A DNA stretch of 64,000 nt from Panicum virgatum (taxonomy: Eukaryota > Streptophyta > Magnoliopsida > Poales > Poaceae), in assembly GCF_016808335.1 (NCBI RefSeq), contig NC_053147.1, forward strand, positions 19,950,913 through 20,014,912. The letters run 5' to 3'. Positions 1 through 11,349 of this stretch are shown here, piece by piece; position 1 is the first letter of the stretch; every line of letters begins with the position of its first letter. Under the pieces are notes generated by a model that was given only the letters and a program-made list of their open reading frames with translations, had not been told where the DNA came from and searched no databases. The position numbers and the translations under genes were made by a program.

Positions 1-59
1 ATCCATCTGAATTTATTCCTGCAATATCCTTACTCGTGAAGTCTTTTGTCCAAAATCAG

Positions 60-1270
60 ATGGTGAACACCAGGCGTGGTTCTGACCAGTAGGGGCAGAA
101 CAACCAGGGGCAGAACACCCAGGGGACCAGGATCCCGATGCCTCCGCCTCTGACTCCGGAGCAGTACTTCCAGCTCCAGATGCAGATGATGGCCACCCTG
201 AACAACACTGTTCAGGCTCTTCAGCAGGCTCACACTCAGCCTCCGCCTCCTCCACCGCCGCAGCCTTGCGACAGACGTGCTGAGTTTCTGAGGGGTCACC
301 CGCCGACGTTTTCTCACACGTCCGACCCTCTTCAGGCTGACGACTGGCTCCGTGCAGTGGAGCGCCAGCTGGACATCGCCCAGTGCGATGATCGTGAGCG
401 CGTCTTGTACGCAGCAGGATAGCTGTGAGGGGCAGCTTTGGACTGGTGGGAGTCCCACCCAGTTCAGGACCGCGAGGCTCTCACTTGGCTAATGTTCCGG
501 GAGCAGTTCCGCAGTCACAACGTCCCCGCGGGCGTTATGAAGATGAAGCAGAAGGAGTTCCTTGCACTGAAGCAGGTAATCTTAGATATAATCATTCAGC
601 GGTTTCTTTTGAGCTAATGCCCCTTGTTCTATCCTTATGAATTTTGAGTTAATCTTTCGATATCTATCTGTCTTTGTCACTTCAGGGGACTATGTCGGTC
701 ACGGAGTATCGTGATCGCTTTCTGCAGCTAGCTCGCTACACCCCTGCCGATGTTGCGGATGACCGCAAGAAGCAGGAGCACTTCATGGAGGGCCTTGAGG
801 ACTACCTCCAGTACGCGCTGCACAACCTCCGCTTCGATGACTTCAACCATCTGGTTGACAGCACGCTCAACACTGAGCGCAAGCACCTGGAGATGGAGGA
901 CAAGAAGAGGAAAATTGTCCCCGTTGCTTCCGGCAGCAACACTCGTCCTCGCCTCCAGCCGCCCCAGTAGTACCAGCAGCAGTACCGGCCTCCCCAGTAG
1001 TACCAGCAGAGGCCGCAGCAGTACTCGCCTCGACAGTAGCAGGCAGGTCAGGGCCCGAGGTTACCGGCACCTCCGGCTCGTGCTCCACCAGCTCCGCCAG
1101 CACCGCAGGCTCCACGTCCGGCAGCTCCTACCGGACAGCAGGCTTCGACACTTGCACGCGTCTGCTATCACTGCGGCCAGCCGGGGCACTACGCCAACAC
1201 TTGCCCCCGGAAGGCGCAGGCGGGACAGCAAGGGCGCCCAGCTCAGCCCAGGGCGCCAGCACAGGGTCGG
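60..1270 (+). pseudogene. gag of the Tekay-type element (stops, one candidate intron)
   Basis: Seen: an ATG at 60 opens a frame that runs to 575, then resumes in another frame from 686 through a CCHC knuckle (Cys codons from 1163, last Cys at 1202) and continues without a break into protease. In-frame stops are TAG at 90, 420, 968, 998 and 1037 and TGA at 426; each is one C-to-T step from Gln or Arg. The core segment around 700-900 (TEYRDRFLQLARY) is typical of the retrotransposon gag domain. A Gln/Pro-rich linker with three of the stops precedes the knuckle. Role: capsid and nucleocapsid of the virus-like particle. The frame change between 575 and 686 is explained by the candidate intron. 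Confident on family, less so on the exact start. Confidence 0.85.
576..685 (+). other. candidate 110-bp GT-AG intron inside gag
   Basis: Seen: the coding text breaks exactly at a GTAATC donor after codons for LALKQ and resumes after a T-rich tract ending TTGTCACTTCAG with GTMSVTEYRD, which is how this gag motif normally continues. The removed stretch is AT-rich and 110 bp, not a multiple of three, so it also accounts for the frame change. A plain insertion is possible but would not be expected to carry both splice-site consensuses at its ends. Confidence 0.6.
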
Positions 1271-4200
1271 GTGAACCACGTGACGGCCGAGTCAGCGGCC
1301 GAGGCTCCTAACGTGGTTATTGGTACATTCATGGTCAACTCTCACCCCGCTACAGTGCTTTTCGATACCGGTGCTACTCATTCTTTCATCTCCAAGTCAT
1401 TTGCCGAGCAGCATCGTATACCGGTTTCTTGTATGAGGACAGCTATGGTTGTTACCTCACCTGGGGGTCAGATACGTACATGTTCTATATGCTCCAGATT
1501 TAGTATTGTCATAAAGGGGGTAGAATTCCGCACTGGCCTGATAGTTATTGACTCCTCGGGGATAGATGTGATTTTGGGCATGGAGACACTTACCAGATGG
1601 GGAGTCCGTATTGATTGTGCTCAGCGGACAGTTCACTTATCGGCATCTGATGGCCAAGAGGTGACAATCAGTGCTTCAGAGCCTTCTGGATTTCTTCATC
1701 AGATGGAGGCTAGACCCACGGACGGTATTCGCGTGGTGTCTGAATTCCCGGATGTCTTTCCGGATGATCTGCCAGGTATGCCGCCTGAACGCGCCATTGA
1801 GTTTTGTATTGATCTCTTGCCTGGCACAGCTCCTATTGCAAAGCGGCCCTACCGTATGGCACCTATAGAGCATGAAGAAGTCAAGAAGACTATTGATGAG
1901 TTGCTAGCCAAGGGCTATATCCGTCGCAGCTTCTCTCCTTGGGCTTTTCCATTGTTGCTGGTAGATAAGAAGGATGGCTCGAAGAGAATGTGTGTTGATT
2001 ATCGGGAGCTGAATGCAGTCACTATCAAGAACAAGCATCCACTGCCCCGTATTGAGGATCTCTTTGATTTGCTTCGAGGTGCTCGTATATTCTCGAAGAT
2101 TGATCTTCGTTCGGGTTATTTTCAGCTGAGGATCCGTCCTGGGGATATTCTGAAGACGGCATTCACCTGCAAGTACGGGCTATATGAGTATACGGTCATG
2201 TCCTTCGGCTTGACTAATGCCCCGACTTTCTTCATGCATCTGATGAACATGGTTTTCATGGATTATCTGGATGTCTTTGTGGTGATTTTCATTGATGATA
2301 TTTTGATTTTCTCCAAGACAGAAGAAGAGCATGAGGAGCATCTGAGACTCGTATTGCAGAGACTGAGGGAGCATCAGCTGTATGCTAAGTTCAGCAAGTG
2401 CGAGTTCTGGATTGACGAGGTCCCATTCCTCGGTCATGTTATCTCTCAGGGAGGCATTGCTGTTGATCCGAGCAAGGTGAAGGATGTACTCGAGTGGGAG
2501 ACACCGCAGACAGTAAAGGAAGTCAGGTCATTCTTGGGCTTAGCTAGATATTATCGGAGGTTCATTGAGAATTTCTCCAAGATCGCGAAGCCTTTGACTT
2601 CCTTGCTAGAGAAGAATGTGCCATTCATATGGACTGATGAGCGTCAGAAGGCCTTTGATGAGCTGAAGAAAAGGTTGACTACGGCGCCAGTCCTGACTCT
2701 ACCAGACCAGACGAAGAGGTTCACGGTATATTGTGATGCTTCGAAGGATGGTCTTGGGTGTGTTCTGATGCAGGAGGGCAGAGTGATTGCTTATGCTTCA
2801 TGGCAGTTACGTCGGCATGAACTGAATTATCCCACTCATGATCTTGAGTTAGCCGCAGTTGTGCATGCTCTGAAGATTTGGAGGCACTACTTGTATGGGC
2901 AGCGGTGTGATATCTACACTGATCACAAGAGCCTCAAGTACATTTTCACGCAGAATGAGCTGAACATGCGGCAGAGAAGATGGCTAGAGTTGGTCAAGGA
3001 CTATGACCTGGAGATTCACTATCATCCGGGCAAGGCCAATGTTGTAGCAGATGCTTTGAGCAGGAGAAGTTATGTCAACATGGCCGTGGCTTTCCAGATG
3101 CCTCCAGAGTTATGCGAGGAGTTTGAGCAGTTGAGTCTGGGGTTCTTGCATCATACTTCGAGTGCAGCATTCGAGGTAGTACCCACTCTAGAGGCAGAGA
3201 TCAGGCAGCATCAGAAAGAAGATGGGAAGCTGCAGGAGATCCGTGAGTTGCTCAAGAAGGGCAAGGCTCCCCATTTCAGAGAGAATGATCAGGGTACCTT
3301 GTGGTACAAGAACCGGATCTGTGTGCCAGATGTGAAGGATCTCTGGAAATTGATTCTGAGTGAGGCCCATGATACAGCATACTCTATTCATCCGGGCAGC
3401 ACGAAGATGTATTATGATCTGAAGGAACGTTTCTGGTGGTATGGGATGAAGCGTTCAGTGGCAGAGTACATGGCTATTTGTGACACCTGTCAGCGTGTCA
3501 AGGCTGAACATCAGAGGCCAGCAGGTCTGTTACAGCCTATGAAGATTCCAGAGTGGAAATGGGAGGAAATCACTATGGACTTCATTGTTGGACTGCCTCG
3601 TACTCAGAAAGGGTACAACTCCATTTGGGTAGTAGTGGATCGTCTGACGAAGGTTGCTCACTTCATTCCAGTGAACACTACTTACTCCGGTGCTAGACTT
3701 GCAGAGTTGTACATCTCTCGGATTGTCTGCTTGCATGGTGTGCCCAAGAAGATCATATCCGATAGAGGGTCTCAGTTCACTTCTCGATTCTGGGAGCAGC
3801 TCCATGATTCGCTGATTACGAAGCTGCGTTTCAGTACGGCTTATCACCCTCAGACAGATGGGCAGACAGAGAGAACCAACCAAGTGTTGGAGGATTTGTT
3901 GAGAGCTTGTGCCATTCAGTACGGTACTAGTTGGGATAAGTGTCTGTCTTATGCTGAGTTCTCATATAACAACAGCTACCAGGCCAGTCTGAAGAAGTCC
4001 CCCTTCGAGGCATTGTATGGCAGAAAGTGCAGGACTCCTCTCTATTGGGATCAGATTGGTGAGAAGCAGCTCTTTGGCCCTGAGATCATAGATGATGCAG
4101 AGCAGATGGTTCAGGCTGTGCGATAAAATCTGAGGATTGCACAGAGCAGACAAAAGAGCTATGCAGATGGCAAACGGAGAGACCTGACTTTCAGTGTTGG

Positions 4201-4627
4201 TGATTATGTGTACCTGAAGGTGTCTCCGATGAGAGGAATCCGCAGATTCAATGTCAAGGGGAAGTTAGCACCTCGGTATGTGGGGCCATTCAAGGTGCTA
4301 GAGCGGAAAGGCGAAGTTACTTATCGCCTGGAGTTACCTCTCAGCCTCTCAGGAGTTCATGATGTCTCCCATATATCTCAGCTGAAGAGGTGTCTGCGAG
4401 TACCCGAGGAGCAGGCACCACTGGATGGAGTAGATGTGCAGGAAGATCTGACTTATACCGAGCATCCGGTAAAGATTCTAGAGACATCAGAGAGGGTTAC
4501 ACGGAACAAGCGCATCAGGATGTGCAGAGTTCAGTGGAGTCACCACAGTGAAGCTGAGGCTACATGGGAGCGAGAAGATGAGCTAAAGAAGACATATCCA
4601 GATCTCTTTGCTAGCCAGCCCAGCTAA
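1271..4627 (+). pseudogene. pol of the Tekay-type element: protease, RT, RNase H, integrase, chromodomain
   Basis: Seen: one frame continuous with gag, open from the knuckle to a TAA at 4124-4126 and then to TAA at 4625-4627. Motifs in order: protease FDTGATHSF (about 1361); RT with the catalytic FIDD box (about 2290); RNase H starting YCDASKDG (about 2730); integrase zinc finger with His pair and CDTC; catalytic Asp in TMDFIVG, second Asp in SDRGSQF and Glu in DGQTERTN; a C-terminal segment PVKILETSERV to WEREDELKK resembling a chromodomain. Position 1271 is a GTG inside the fused gag-pol frame, not a real start. Known: the chromodomain directs integration toward particular chromatin. Odd: only one stop over more than 3.3 kb, against six in gag. 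Near-intact enzymes, but the copy cannot make a full polyprotein. Confidence 0.92.
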
Positions 4628-4648
4628 ATCTCGGGGACGAGATTTCTT

Positions 4649-4663
4649 TAAGGGGGTAGGGTC
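4649..4663 (+). other. polypurine tract of the Tekay-type element
   Basis: A purine-rich run (AAGGGGGTAGGG) sits directly before the LTR start TGTAACACCC and 20-odd bases after the end of pol. This is the usual position of the plus-strand DNA primer. Confidence 0.7.
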
Positions 4664-7600
4664 TGTAACACCCTAGTTTAAATTTCAGCATTTTAATAAT
4701 AAATTTAAATGGCTTTATTTAATTCTCTAAGGTCTATTGTGTTAGACTTGCATTTAATCTAAAATTTTGTTCCTTAAGTAATTAAAATTTTATCATAGGT
4801 TTAAATTTTGGTGTTGCATTCATGCTGGTGCATAGTTTTAAATATTTGAGTGTGGTTTGAATTCAAATTTGTATTTGAATTCAAACTTTGTTTGAATTAG
4901 AAATAGAAAAGATTAGAAATAGAAAAGAGAAAACCCAGATAAATAGAAAACCAACCCAGCCCAAGAACCCAAGCCGGCCCAGCGCGGCCCAGGTCTCCCC
5001 TTCTCTACCCAGGTCCGCTCGCGAGCTCCCTCCCTCCCCGCGCTCGCTCCGGCCCACGCCGCGCGCGCAGCCCGGTCCACCTCGCGGCCTCAGCCCGCGC
5101 CGCTCGCCCACGCCCGGTTCCGTGCTCACCGCACCCGCTGCCAGCCGGGCCCGCAAGCAAGCCGCTCAGCCCGCTAGCGCGTCGCCCGCGTCCCCGCTTC
5201 AGCCGCTGACCAGCAGGGCCCGCTGTCAGCCCCGTCTTCCCCGCCGAGCTGCTGCTCCGCTTCGCTCGCTTCACCCCTGCGCCGTGGCCCACCCTAGCCC
5301 TGCAGACCCACCAGGCAGCGCCCAGTACAACTGCGCCCTCCGCTTCTAGAAGCCGCCCGAGATCGGGATCACGCCGGGCAGTTGCGTGATCTGCGCGATC
5401 CGCAAAACGGCAACCCAATCCCGCCGAGATCACCGGAGCGCCTGCCATCGTTCTGCGCCGAGGTTCACGGCCTCCTTCTTTAATTGGCCCCGTGAGCCTT
5501 CCCTGCACCCACTCTCCCTCTACCTGCGCATCCAGAGCCAGAGCACGCTGTTCGTATCCCTGTTTTGCGCCGCCCGGAGGTGAGATAGCTCCTCCGCCGC
5601 GATTTCTCGCCGCGGATGCGGATCGACCCCAGCTGACCTCGGATTTTGCTTCGTAGGGACACCGCACGTCCACACGTGGAACCCAGGAGCCCGGAGGCGC
5701 GCCCCTTCAGCCGGACCCCGAACCCCGCCGTGCGCCGCCGCTCGCCTTCAATGCCGGCCTCCCTGCACATCCTCCTTGCTCGAGCCCGAGCCCCGGTGAG
5801 TTTCCGCACCCCCTCAGGCCCCCTTTTGTGCTGGTTTTGGTAGGCCGTAGCCCCTGTAGACCCCCGAACGGGTTGCGCCGGCGAGCCTCGCCGCCCAGAG
5901 CCGCCTCCGTCCCCGCTCGCACCGCCACAGACGCGCTAGTGCCCAGCTCTTGGTCCAGGTGGACTACGCATGTCTCGTATCCCCTCCCTGACCCAAGCCC
6001 GCTCCGTTTTGAGCCCGGGAACACCGAAACGCCGAAGTCCGGCGAGTTCCCAGTGCCCCGCCGCCGCGGAGAATGGTCTCCGGCGGTCAGCGCCGCCACC
6101 CCCGCGCCCGATGGCCCTAGTCCGTCAGATCTAAAATAAACGCACGAAATTAGAACCCACATCGATCGGATCTGGACCGCTAGATCTCGATCCAGCGGCC
6201 TGAATCCACCCGTACCGGTTCGGCCTGGCAAATTTGATAAAGAGCCCCTCCACTTTTCCATATTCAACCCGCGGTCCTAGAATGTTCAAAAATAATTACG
6301 GTTTGGCCCTGTTTTATTCACTTAAGCCCCTGAGCTTTCCCAAATTAGTACCCGCCGTCCAGCACTTGTTCTTTTACGAGTTAGACCCTGGAGTTAACAG
6401 TTAATTATGTTTTAGTCCTCGGTTTTGCAGAAAATCCCCTGGAACTTAGTTTTTCTTGCAGATAGGTCCCTGAACCTTGTTTTTAGCGTAGATTATGCGT
6501 TTTAGCTCCGTTTTAGGCGTTCTTTATGTCCACGCGATCGTTGTAACGCGTAGAATTGTTTTAGACTAGTTTAGTGTGCTGTTTTTATGTATTGATGTAC
6601 TGTTTCTTAGTTTTTATTAGTGTTTGCTTGTATGCTTATTATTGTGCATTGTTTTGGCCATGTGTTCGTGAGTAGACGTTGAGCTACCGGAGGAGCCCCA
6701 GTACCAGTACCCGGAGCAGCCGTCTTCTGACCAGTTTGAGCAGCAGCAGGAGCAGTACGAGGAAGGCAAGTATAACATGAACAACCTATCACTTTTAAAT
6801 ACATTTTCATACTGCATTTAATACTGTATGCCTATAAGGACTGTCCTAGCCACTTTATATCCTTTATATATCCCTTGGGGTTGCATTTTGGTTTAGTTGT
6901 GCTAGGTTGCTGCGCCATAACACACACTGGTCCTTTTTAATTAATTTGATTAATGGTTTACTTGAACTTAATTCTGGGAGTGGCCCTCTGTGCTTCGTGC
7001 TTGGGTGGCTCACGTCTCGTTAAAATATGGTTTTTGTAGAAACATGGTTTAGGGGGCCAACACGGTGCTTAGTGCTTGGTTGGCCACTCTCCATAAGGAC
7101 CGGTTCATAGAGCGACAACCTAGGACAACAGCGCTACCACAAGGCTAGAATGGGATAGACTTGGCGTAATAATTAGATCTTTTTGGTTTGGAGTAACTTA
7201 CCTGCGGGGCAGGGGCGGTAAGCTTCTATGGCCCTCATGCTGAGTGGCCTCGTCTGTGCTTCGTGTCTTGACGCCCACTAGACCTGCTCCATAGTCGCCG
7301 ATCCACCCTCGCGGTTACTCCCTACCAACGAGATTCTTTGTAAAGGCCTCGTAGTGAGTCGCTAGTCATCTCACCTAAGGAAGTGTGATGAACAACTGGC
7401 GTAGCTCACGACTTGTGGGTAAAGATGTGCAACCTCTGCAGAGTGTAAAACTGGTATACTAGTCGTGCTCACGGTTATGAGCGGCCCAGATCCTCCTTTT
7501 GATTAGTGGGGTTATCTTCCTTTGACGAGGCAGGTTTCCCCGGGTGGCTTGGTTTCGGTTTGGTTCTCATTAGTATCATGTTTAAATTTGACTAATTACT

Positions 7601-8108
7601 ATGTAACTGGGTTAATGGTAATTCATCAACTAGTAGTAAATAGCTTTAATAAAATTTGCAAACACTTAAAAGCTAATGCAGTTGAGTCAGCCAACCTTAG
7701 AGCCTCATAGTTTGTGTTATACTTGTTGAGTACAAGTTGTGTACTCACTCTTGCCTCTTCTCTACTTTTTCCTCTTGGCTACGCTACTGCTGCTCAGTTC
7801 CTGCCGACACGAGGGAGTTCGTTCAGCGCTACCAGGACTACGAGGACTTCTAGGCGTTCGTCTCCCAGTCGACGTCCCTGTGGCTCCCTGCTCAGCTTCG
7901 GAGAGCTTTTATCGTATTTGTACTTCGCTTCCGCTGTATCAGACATTTTGTCATTAATGTAATAAATAACATTCGTATTCGCTTTATTATATCTTTTTAC
8001 GTGATATGTGCTATGATATACTGTTCATTTTGTTGTATATACATGTGACTTGATCCTGGCACGTGTATGATTGCTCGGTTTATGTCCTTTTATAAACCGG
8101 GTGTTACA
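4664..8108 (+). repeat. 3' LTR of the Tekay-type element, about 3.4 kb
   Basis: Seen: begins TGTAACACCC and ends GGGTGTTACA, a perfect 10-bp inverted terminal repeat with the canonical TG...CA ends. Composition is uneven: AT-rich at both ends and very GC-rich from about 4960 to 6140. Reading frames in the GC-rich block have no recognisable protein and I take them as chance. No clear TATA box was identified. Its partner 5' LTR is outside the window, so age cannot be estimated here. Confidence 0.85.
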
Positions 8109-9310
8109 CTTAATCATAGCAAAACCAAAGACATGACTAGACCTATCGTCATCTAGTTGTAGTTCAAGCTAACGAGCAAATAAATCATGCATCTCAATCA
8201 AAAGCATCTTTAAACTCAAAATATCCAATCCGATCCCTCGATACTCCGCCTACTCTGTGGAGACGGCCTGTCACGACGCCCCCCTTTTAAACGAAATACC
8301 CTGAAGCAAGTCGAACCCCCTTTGGTAGTTCCGCCATGAACCTTTAGCCACCATGACTACAAGATCATGCTAAGCGATCTATCTCGATAATAGATCTAAG
8401 ATGAAGCAAACCCAAAGAAAAGAACGAAATCCAAAGAGAGAACATGATCGCTAATAGATTCGGAAGACATGATTATCATTACTCACATAATAGATTCATT
8501 TGGATCGTCACCACCGAGTACATACCATTGACGACTCCAACTAGCTCATGAACTCCACCATGGCACAACCTCGCAGGGTGGCCATGGCGGCTAGGGGCGG
8601 CCTAAGCCATCTCCTAGACAACTTCAAAGACATGCGGCGGCTGTCGTCTCCCTCCGGTCTTGGCCCTAGGTTTTCGTCGAGTTCTGGTTGGATGGATGCC
8701 CCGAGTTGAATAAGGTGCGAGCTATTTACAAATCGAGGAAGCCACCGGTCGAAGGGGAGGCCGAACCGCCTTAGAAACGGGCTAGGCCGGCCGGCCTACC
8801 CCCTTTCGGGCTCGCCTCGGTCTCATCTTTCGCGTGCAGACTCCTCGCATCTTTTAGAGTTTATGTCCTTCACGATTGCACCCCTTTTGACGTCGTTATC
8901 TTGGAGATATCTTCGAGGAAAGGATAGGATAGGGAATCCTTCCTTAAATCTTCATTTGCTTTGCTTAATCCCGAAGTATCTTGATCTCATCTTCGTGGGC
9001 TTGGTCCTTTGGGCTCTCTTGGAGGATGGATGTGCATGAATGGGCTTCGAATCAACATGGGCTTTGGTCCTTCCTTTGGGCTTTGGCCTTCATCTTTCTC
9101 CGTGTTAGCGCTCGATCATGGGCCTCGTCATTTCATGCTCCAAAATAGGCCAAAAACCTGCAAAAACAAAGTTCCTCCAAAATATATGTGCAAGTGTGAA
9201 AATGACCAATAATTAGGTCGGGGTTAGGACGGTTAGTGATTTTGATATTAAATTCATGCCATTATCAAGGATAAATAAGGGATAAAGTGGGTACTTAAGG
9301 AGCGCCAACA
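8109..9310 (-). repeat. partial LTR of another retrotransposon, minus strand
   Basis: Read on the minus strand, a purine run GCATGGGGGGAA (9311-9320) is followed at 9310 by TGTTGGCGCTCC, which has the form of a polypurine tract and LTR start. The LTR text then runs left until it is cut at 8108 by the Tekay-type element; the rest should lie left of the window. No coding sequence is seen. The family is not certain; the structure fits a Ty3/gypsy element. Confidence 0.55.
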
Positions 9311-9907
9311 TTCCCCCCATGCTTAAACCTTGCTCGTCCTCGAGTAAGTCCAGGAGCGTTGCTTATAAAGAAATCAGCGTTGCCCCTCAATGTCCTCTTT
9401 GCACTTAGTCATACATAACAAGACATATTGCTCTCTCAAGTATTTAGCATTTATGTTCATGTTGTGACCGGCTACTTTTTCATTATGGAAGATAGACTAG
9501 CAATTAAAGAACAAGCCACAATAAAAAAATAAATGCAATGCTCTCAAACTTAAGCGAACTTCAAACATTTACCTTGTTTCATCGTGAAGAGTTTTCAAAA
9601 GAATGCATATCAAATATAAGTGAGGTTCTCTTGCAAAAGATCATGGAAATACTCATCTCATCAAGTCGCTCAAGCCTACATTAGATTGTCTTCAACCTAT
9701 TCTACTCATATATAAAAATGGAAGGCTTATGTGGAGCTTGGTAGGTAAAAACAATCTTAGCAAAACATTATATCTGAAATATTGTCAAACTAAGAGAGAG
9801 ATCTATTGGATTTACTGAGACTAGTCAAAAAAGCCATTGGAAAATAACGTTGGAGAGGGAGAAAGATGAAACACACACATTTAGATAGGTGGACATGTGC
9901 AAGTGGC
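9311..9907 (-). other. polypurine tract and 3' noncoding tail of the same minus-strand element
   Basis: Minus-strand text CTCGAGGACGAGCAAGG upstream of the polypurine tract is a motif often seen at the 3' end of grass Ty3 elements. The rest is AT-rich and I see no protein-coding sequence. At about 9908 it changes abruptly to the gag of element A, so one of the two was truncated here. Confidence 0.45.
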
Positions 9908-11200
9908 GAGCGATGGGATGCACTGGGCATGAACCCCCGCTGCCACCTTGCGGGCGCGGGCATTTGCCATGCGCATTCTGGCCCCCAGTCGCTGCCGCAG
10001 CAGCTGGTGCCGCTGCTGCAACGGCTGGACCGCCGGATTGCGGCTCCCCGCGACTCCGGGTCTTGTTCTTCTTCTTCTTGCCACCGCCCTGGGTAGTAGC
10101 ACCGAAGCCACCAGCTTTGGCGTCTCCGTCTTGGGGGGCTGAGTGCCATGCACGGCCCTCAGCGGCCCTGGCACATTTGTCTGCCAGGGAGAAAAGCGTG
10201 GTAACGCTTTCCACCTCGTGCGTCGCCAGCTTCTCGAGTATCTTCTCATCACGTACCCCTAACAGAAAGCAGTGATAATAGATGCGTCAGAGATACGAGG
10301 AATGGTACCCCGTACCTTGGTGAAGCGCGAGATGAATGCCCGAAGCGTTTCTATGGGTTTCTGACTCACGGCGTGGAGGTGAGCCTCCACACCATGCTGC
10401 TGGTATGCACTGGCGAAGTTCGCTGTGAACCTCGCACAGAGCTCTTCCCAAGACTGAATCATCCCCGGAGTGAGGTTCATGAGCCAAGTCCGGGCTGGCC
10501 CGGACAAGGCTACATGAAAGTAGCTCGCCATGACGGCGTCGTTACCACCAGCTGCTGTGATGGCAGTAACATACACCTGCAGGAATTCCATCGGGTTAGT
10601 GGTACCGTCACACTTCTCCAGCAGGTGCGGGCGGAACTTGGATGGCCATGCCACCGCGCGGAGGTGCTCTGCCAGCGCGGCGCAGCCCACCCCAGCCACC
10701 GGGGTGCCCGCCTGAATCCGGGCGTTCACCGGAGGCTTGGGTGTTGCCACGTCCAAGTCGGCGTTGAGGTTGCGGCCTTCAATGTTGAGGTGGCGCTCTC
10801 GTGCCCTCTCCACAGAGATGCGGGCGTCCTCACCCGCGCGCCTGCGGTTGAGCTCCGCCCGCAGGTCTTCTGTTCGTGCACCCCTCACTGTGGGGGAGCG
10901 CACGGATGCCGACGCACCGCCCTGGCACCGGTGGTAGGGTACCACTGCATTGCCAGGCGGAGGTCGTAGCCCATTCTTTGCAAAACTGGGGGAGGCCTGA
11001 GCCAGATGGAGGAGACGGTCAACGTCATCCCGCCACTGCCTCAGGGCGTCTGGCGAGGCTGCAGCTGCCGGAGGGTTTCAAAGCAACTCCCTAGCCGACG
11101 CCAGCGCCCCGCCACTCGCAGCTTGTGAGGGGGCCCTTGACGGGCGCCCTGACTCTTGCCGACGTGCAGCGCGCGCCGCCACCGACGGTGGCTGCTTCAT
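9908..11200 (-). pseudogene. gag fragment of element A
   Basis: Seen: a minus-strand frame from about 11200 (MKQPPSVAARAAR), through a gag capsid domain (WPSKFRPHL, FLQVYVTAI, YFHVALSGPARTWLMNL, TLRAFISRFTKVRG) to a Lys/Arg-rich linker with the start of a Cys-His segment (CPVHPIARH). There is a stop about 40 codons in and a one-base deletion after ISDASIITAF that shifts the frame relative to element B. The likely true start codon, matching 60987 in B, is ATA here (about 11284). Role if intact: capsid protein. It is dead and truncated. Confidence 0.8.
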
Positions 11201-11329
11201 AGGCACGGTTGCCCTGGAGTAGGAACGCGAGAGGTGTGTGGCGTGGAGGACGCCACACCCTCCGTCATCTCCACGTCGTCCACCCGAACTATGGAGACGA
11301 GTAAGAGATGAACTGTGACCAGCTAAAAC

Positions 11330-11349
11330 CCCCTACCTGGCGCGCCAAA
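11330..11349 (-). other. primer binding site of element A
   Basis: Directly inside the LTR the minus strand reads TTTGGCGCGCCAGGTAGG. The TGG start next to the LTR end is the form of a site pairing with a tRNA 3' CCA end. The same sequence stands in element B. I cannot assign the tRNA with confidence. Confidence 0.6.

Larger units (their letters stand above)
1..8108 (+). mobile_element. Ty3/gypsy chromovirus, Tekay/Del type (5' LTR outside window)
   Basis: Seen: in order, gag with a CCHC knuckle, retropepsin, reverse transcriptase, RNase H, integrase, a chromodomain-like tail, a polypurine tract and a long 3' LTR ending at 8108. The window opens just upstream of the gag start, so the 5' LTR and primer binding site are not visible. 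Known: a chromodomain after integrase defines chromoviruses, and LTRs of several kb are typical of the Tekay/Del group in grasses. Inferred: the copy is inactive, since its reading frame carries at least seven stops. It seems to have inserted into an older minus-strand LTR whose remnant starts at 8109; the first five bases after it (CTTAA) are the expected target duplication, but the partner lies outside. Confidence 0.9.

Noticed and set aside
5005..6267. Several long frames on both strands in the Tekay LTR
   Set aside because: GC-rich composition keeps frames open by chance; protein text is low-complexity Arg/Ala/Pro/Gly without domains.
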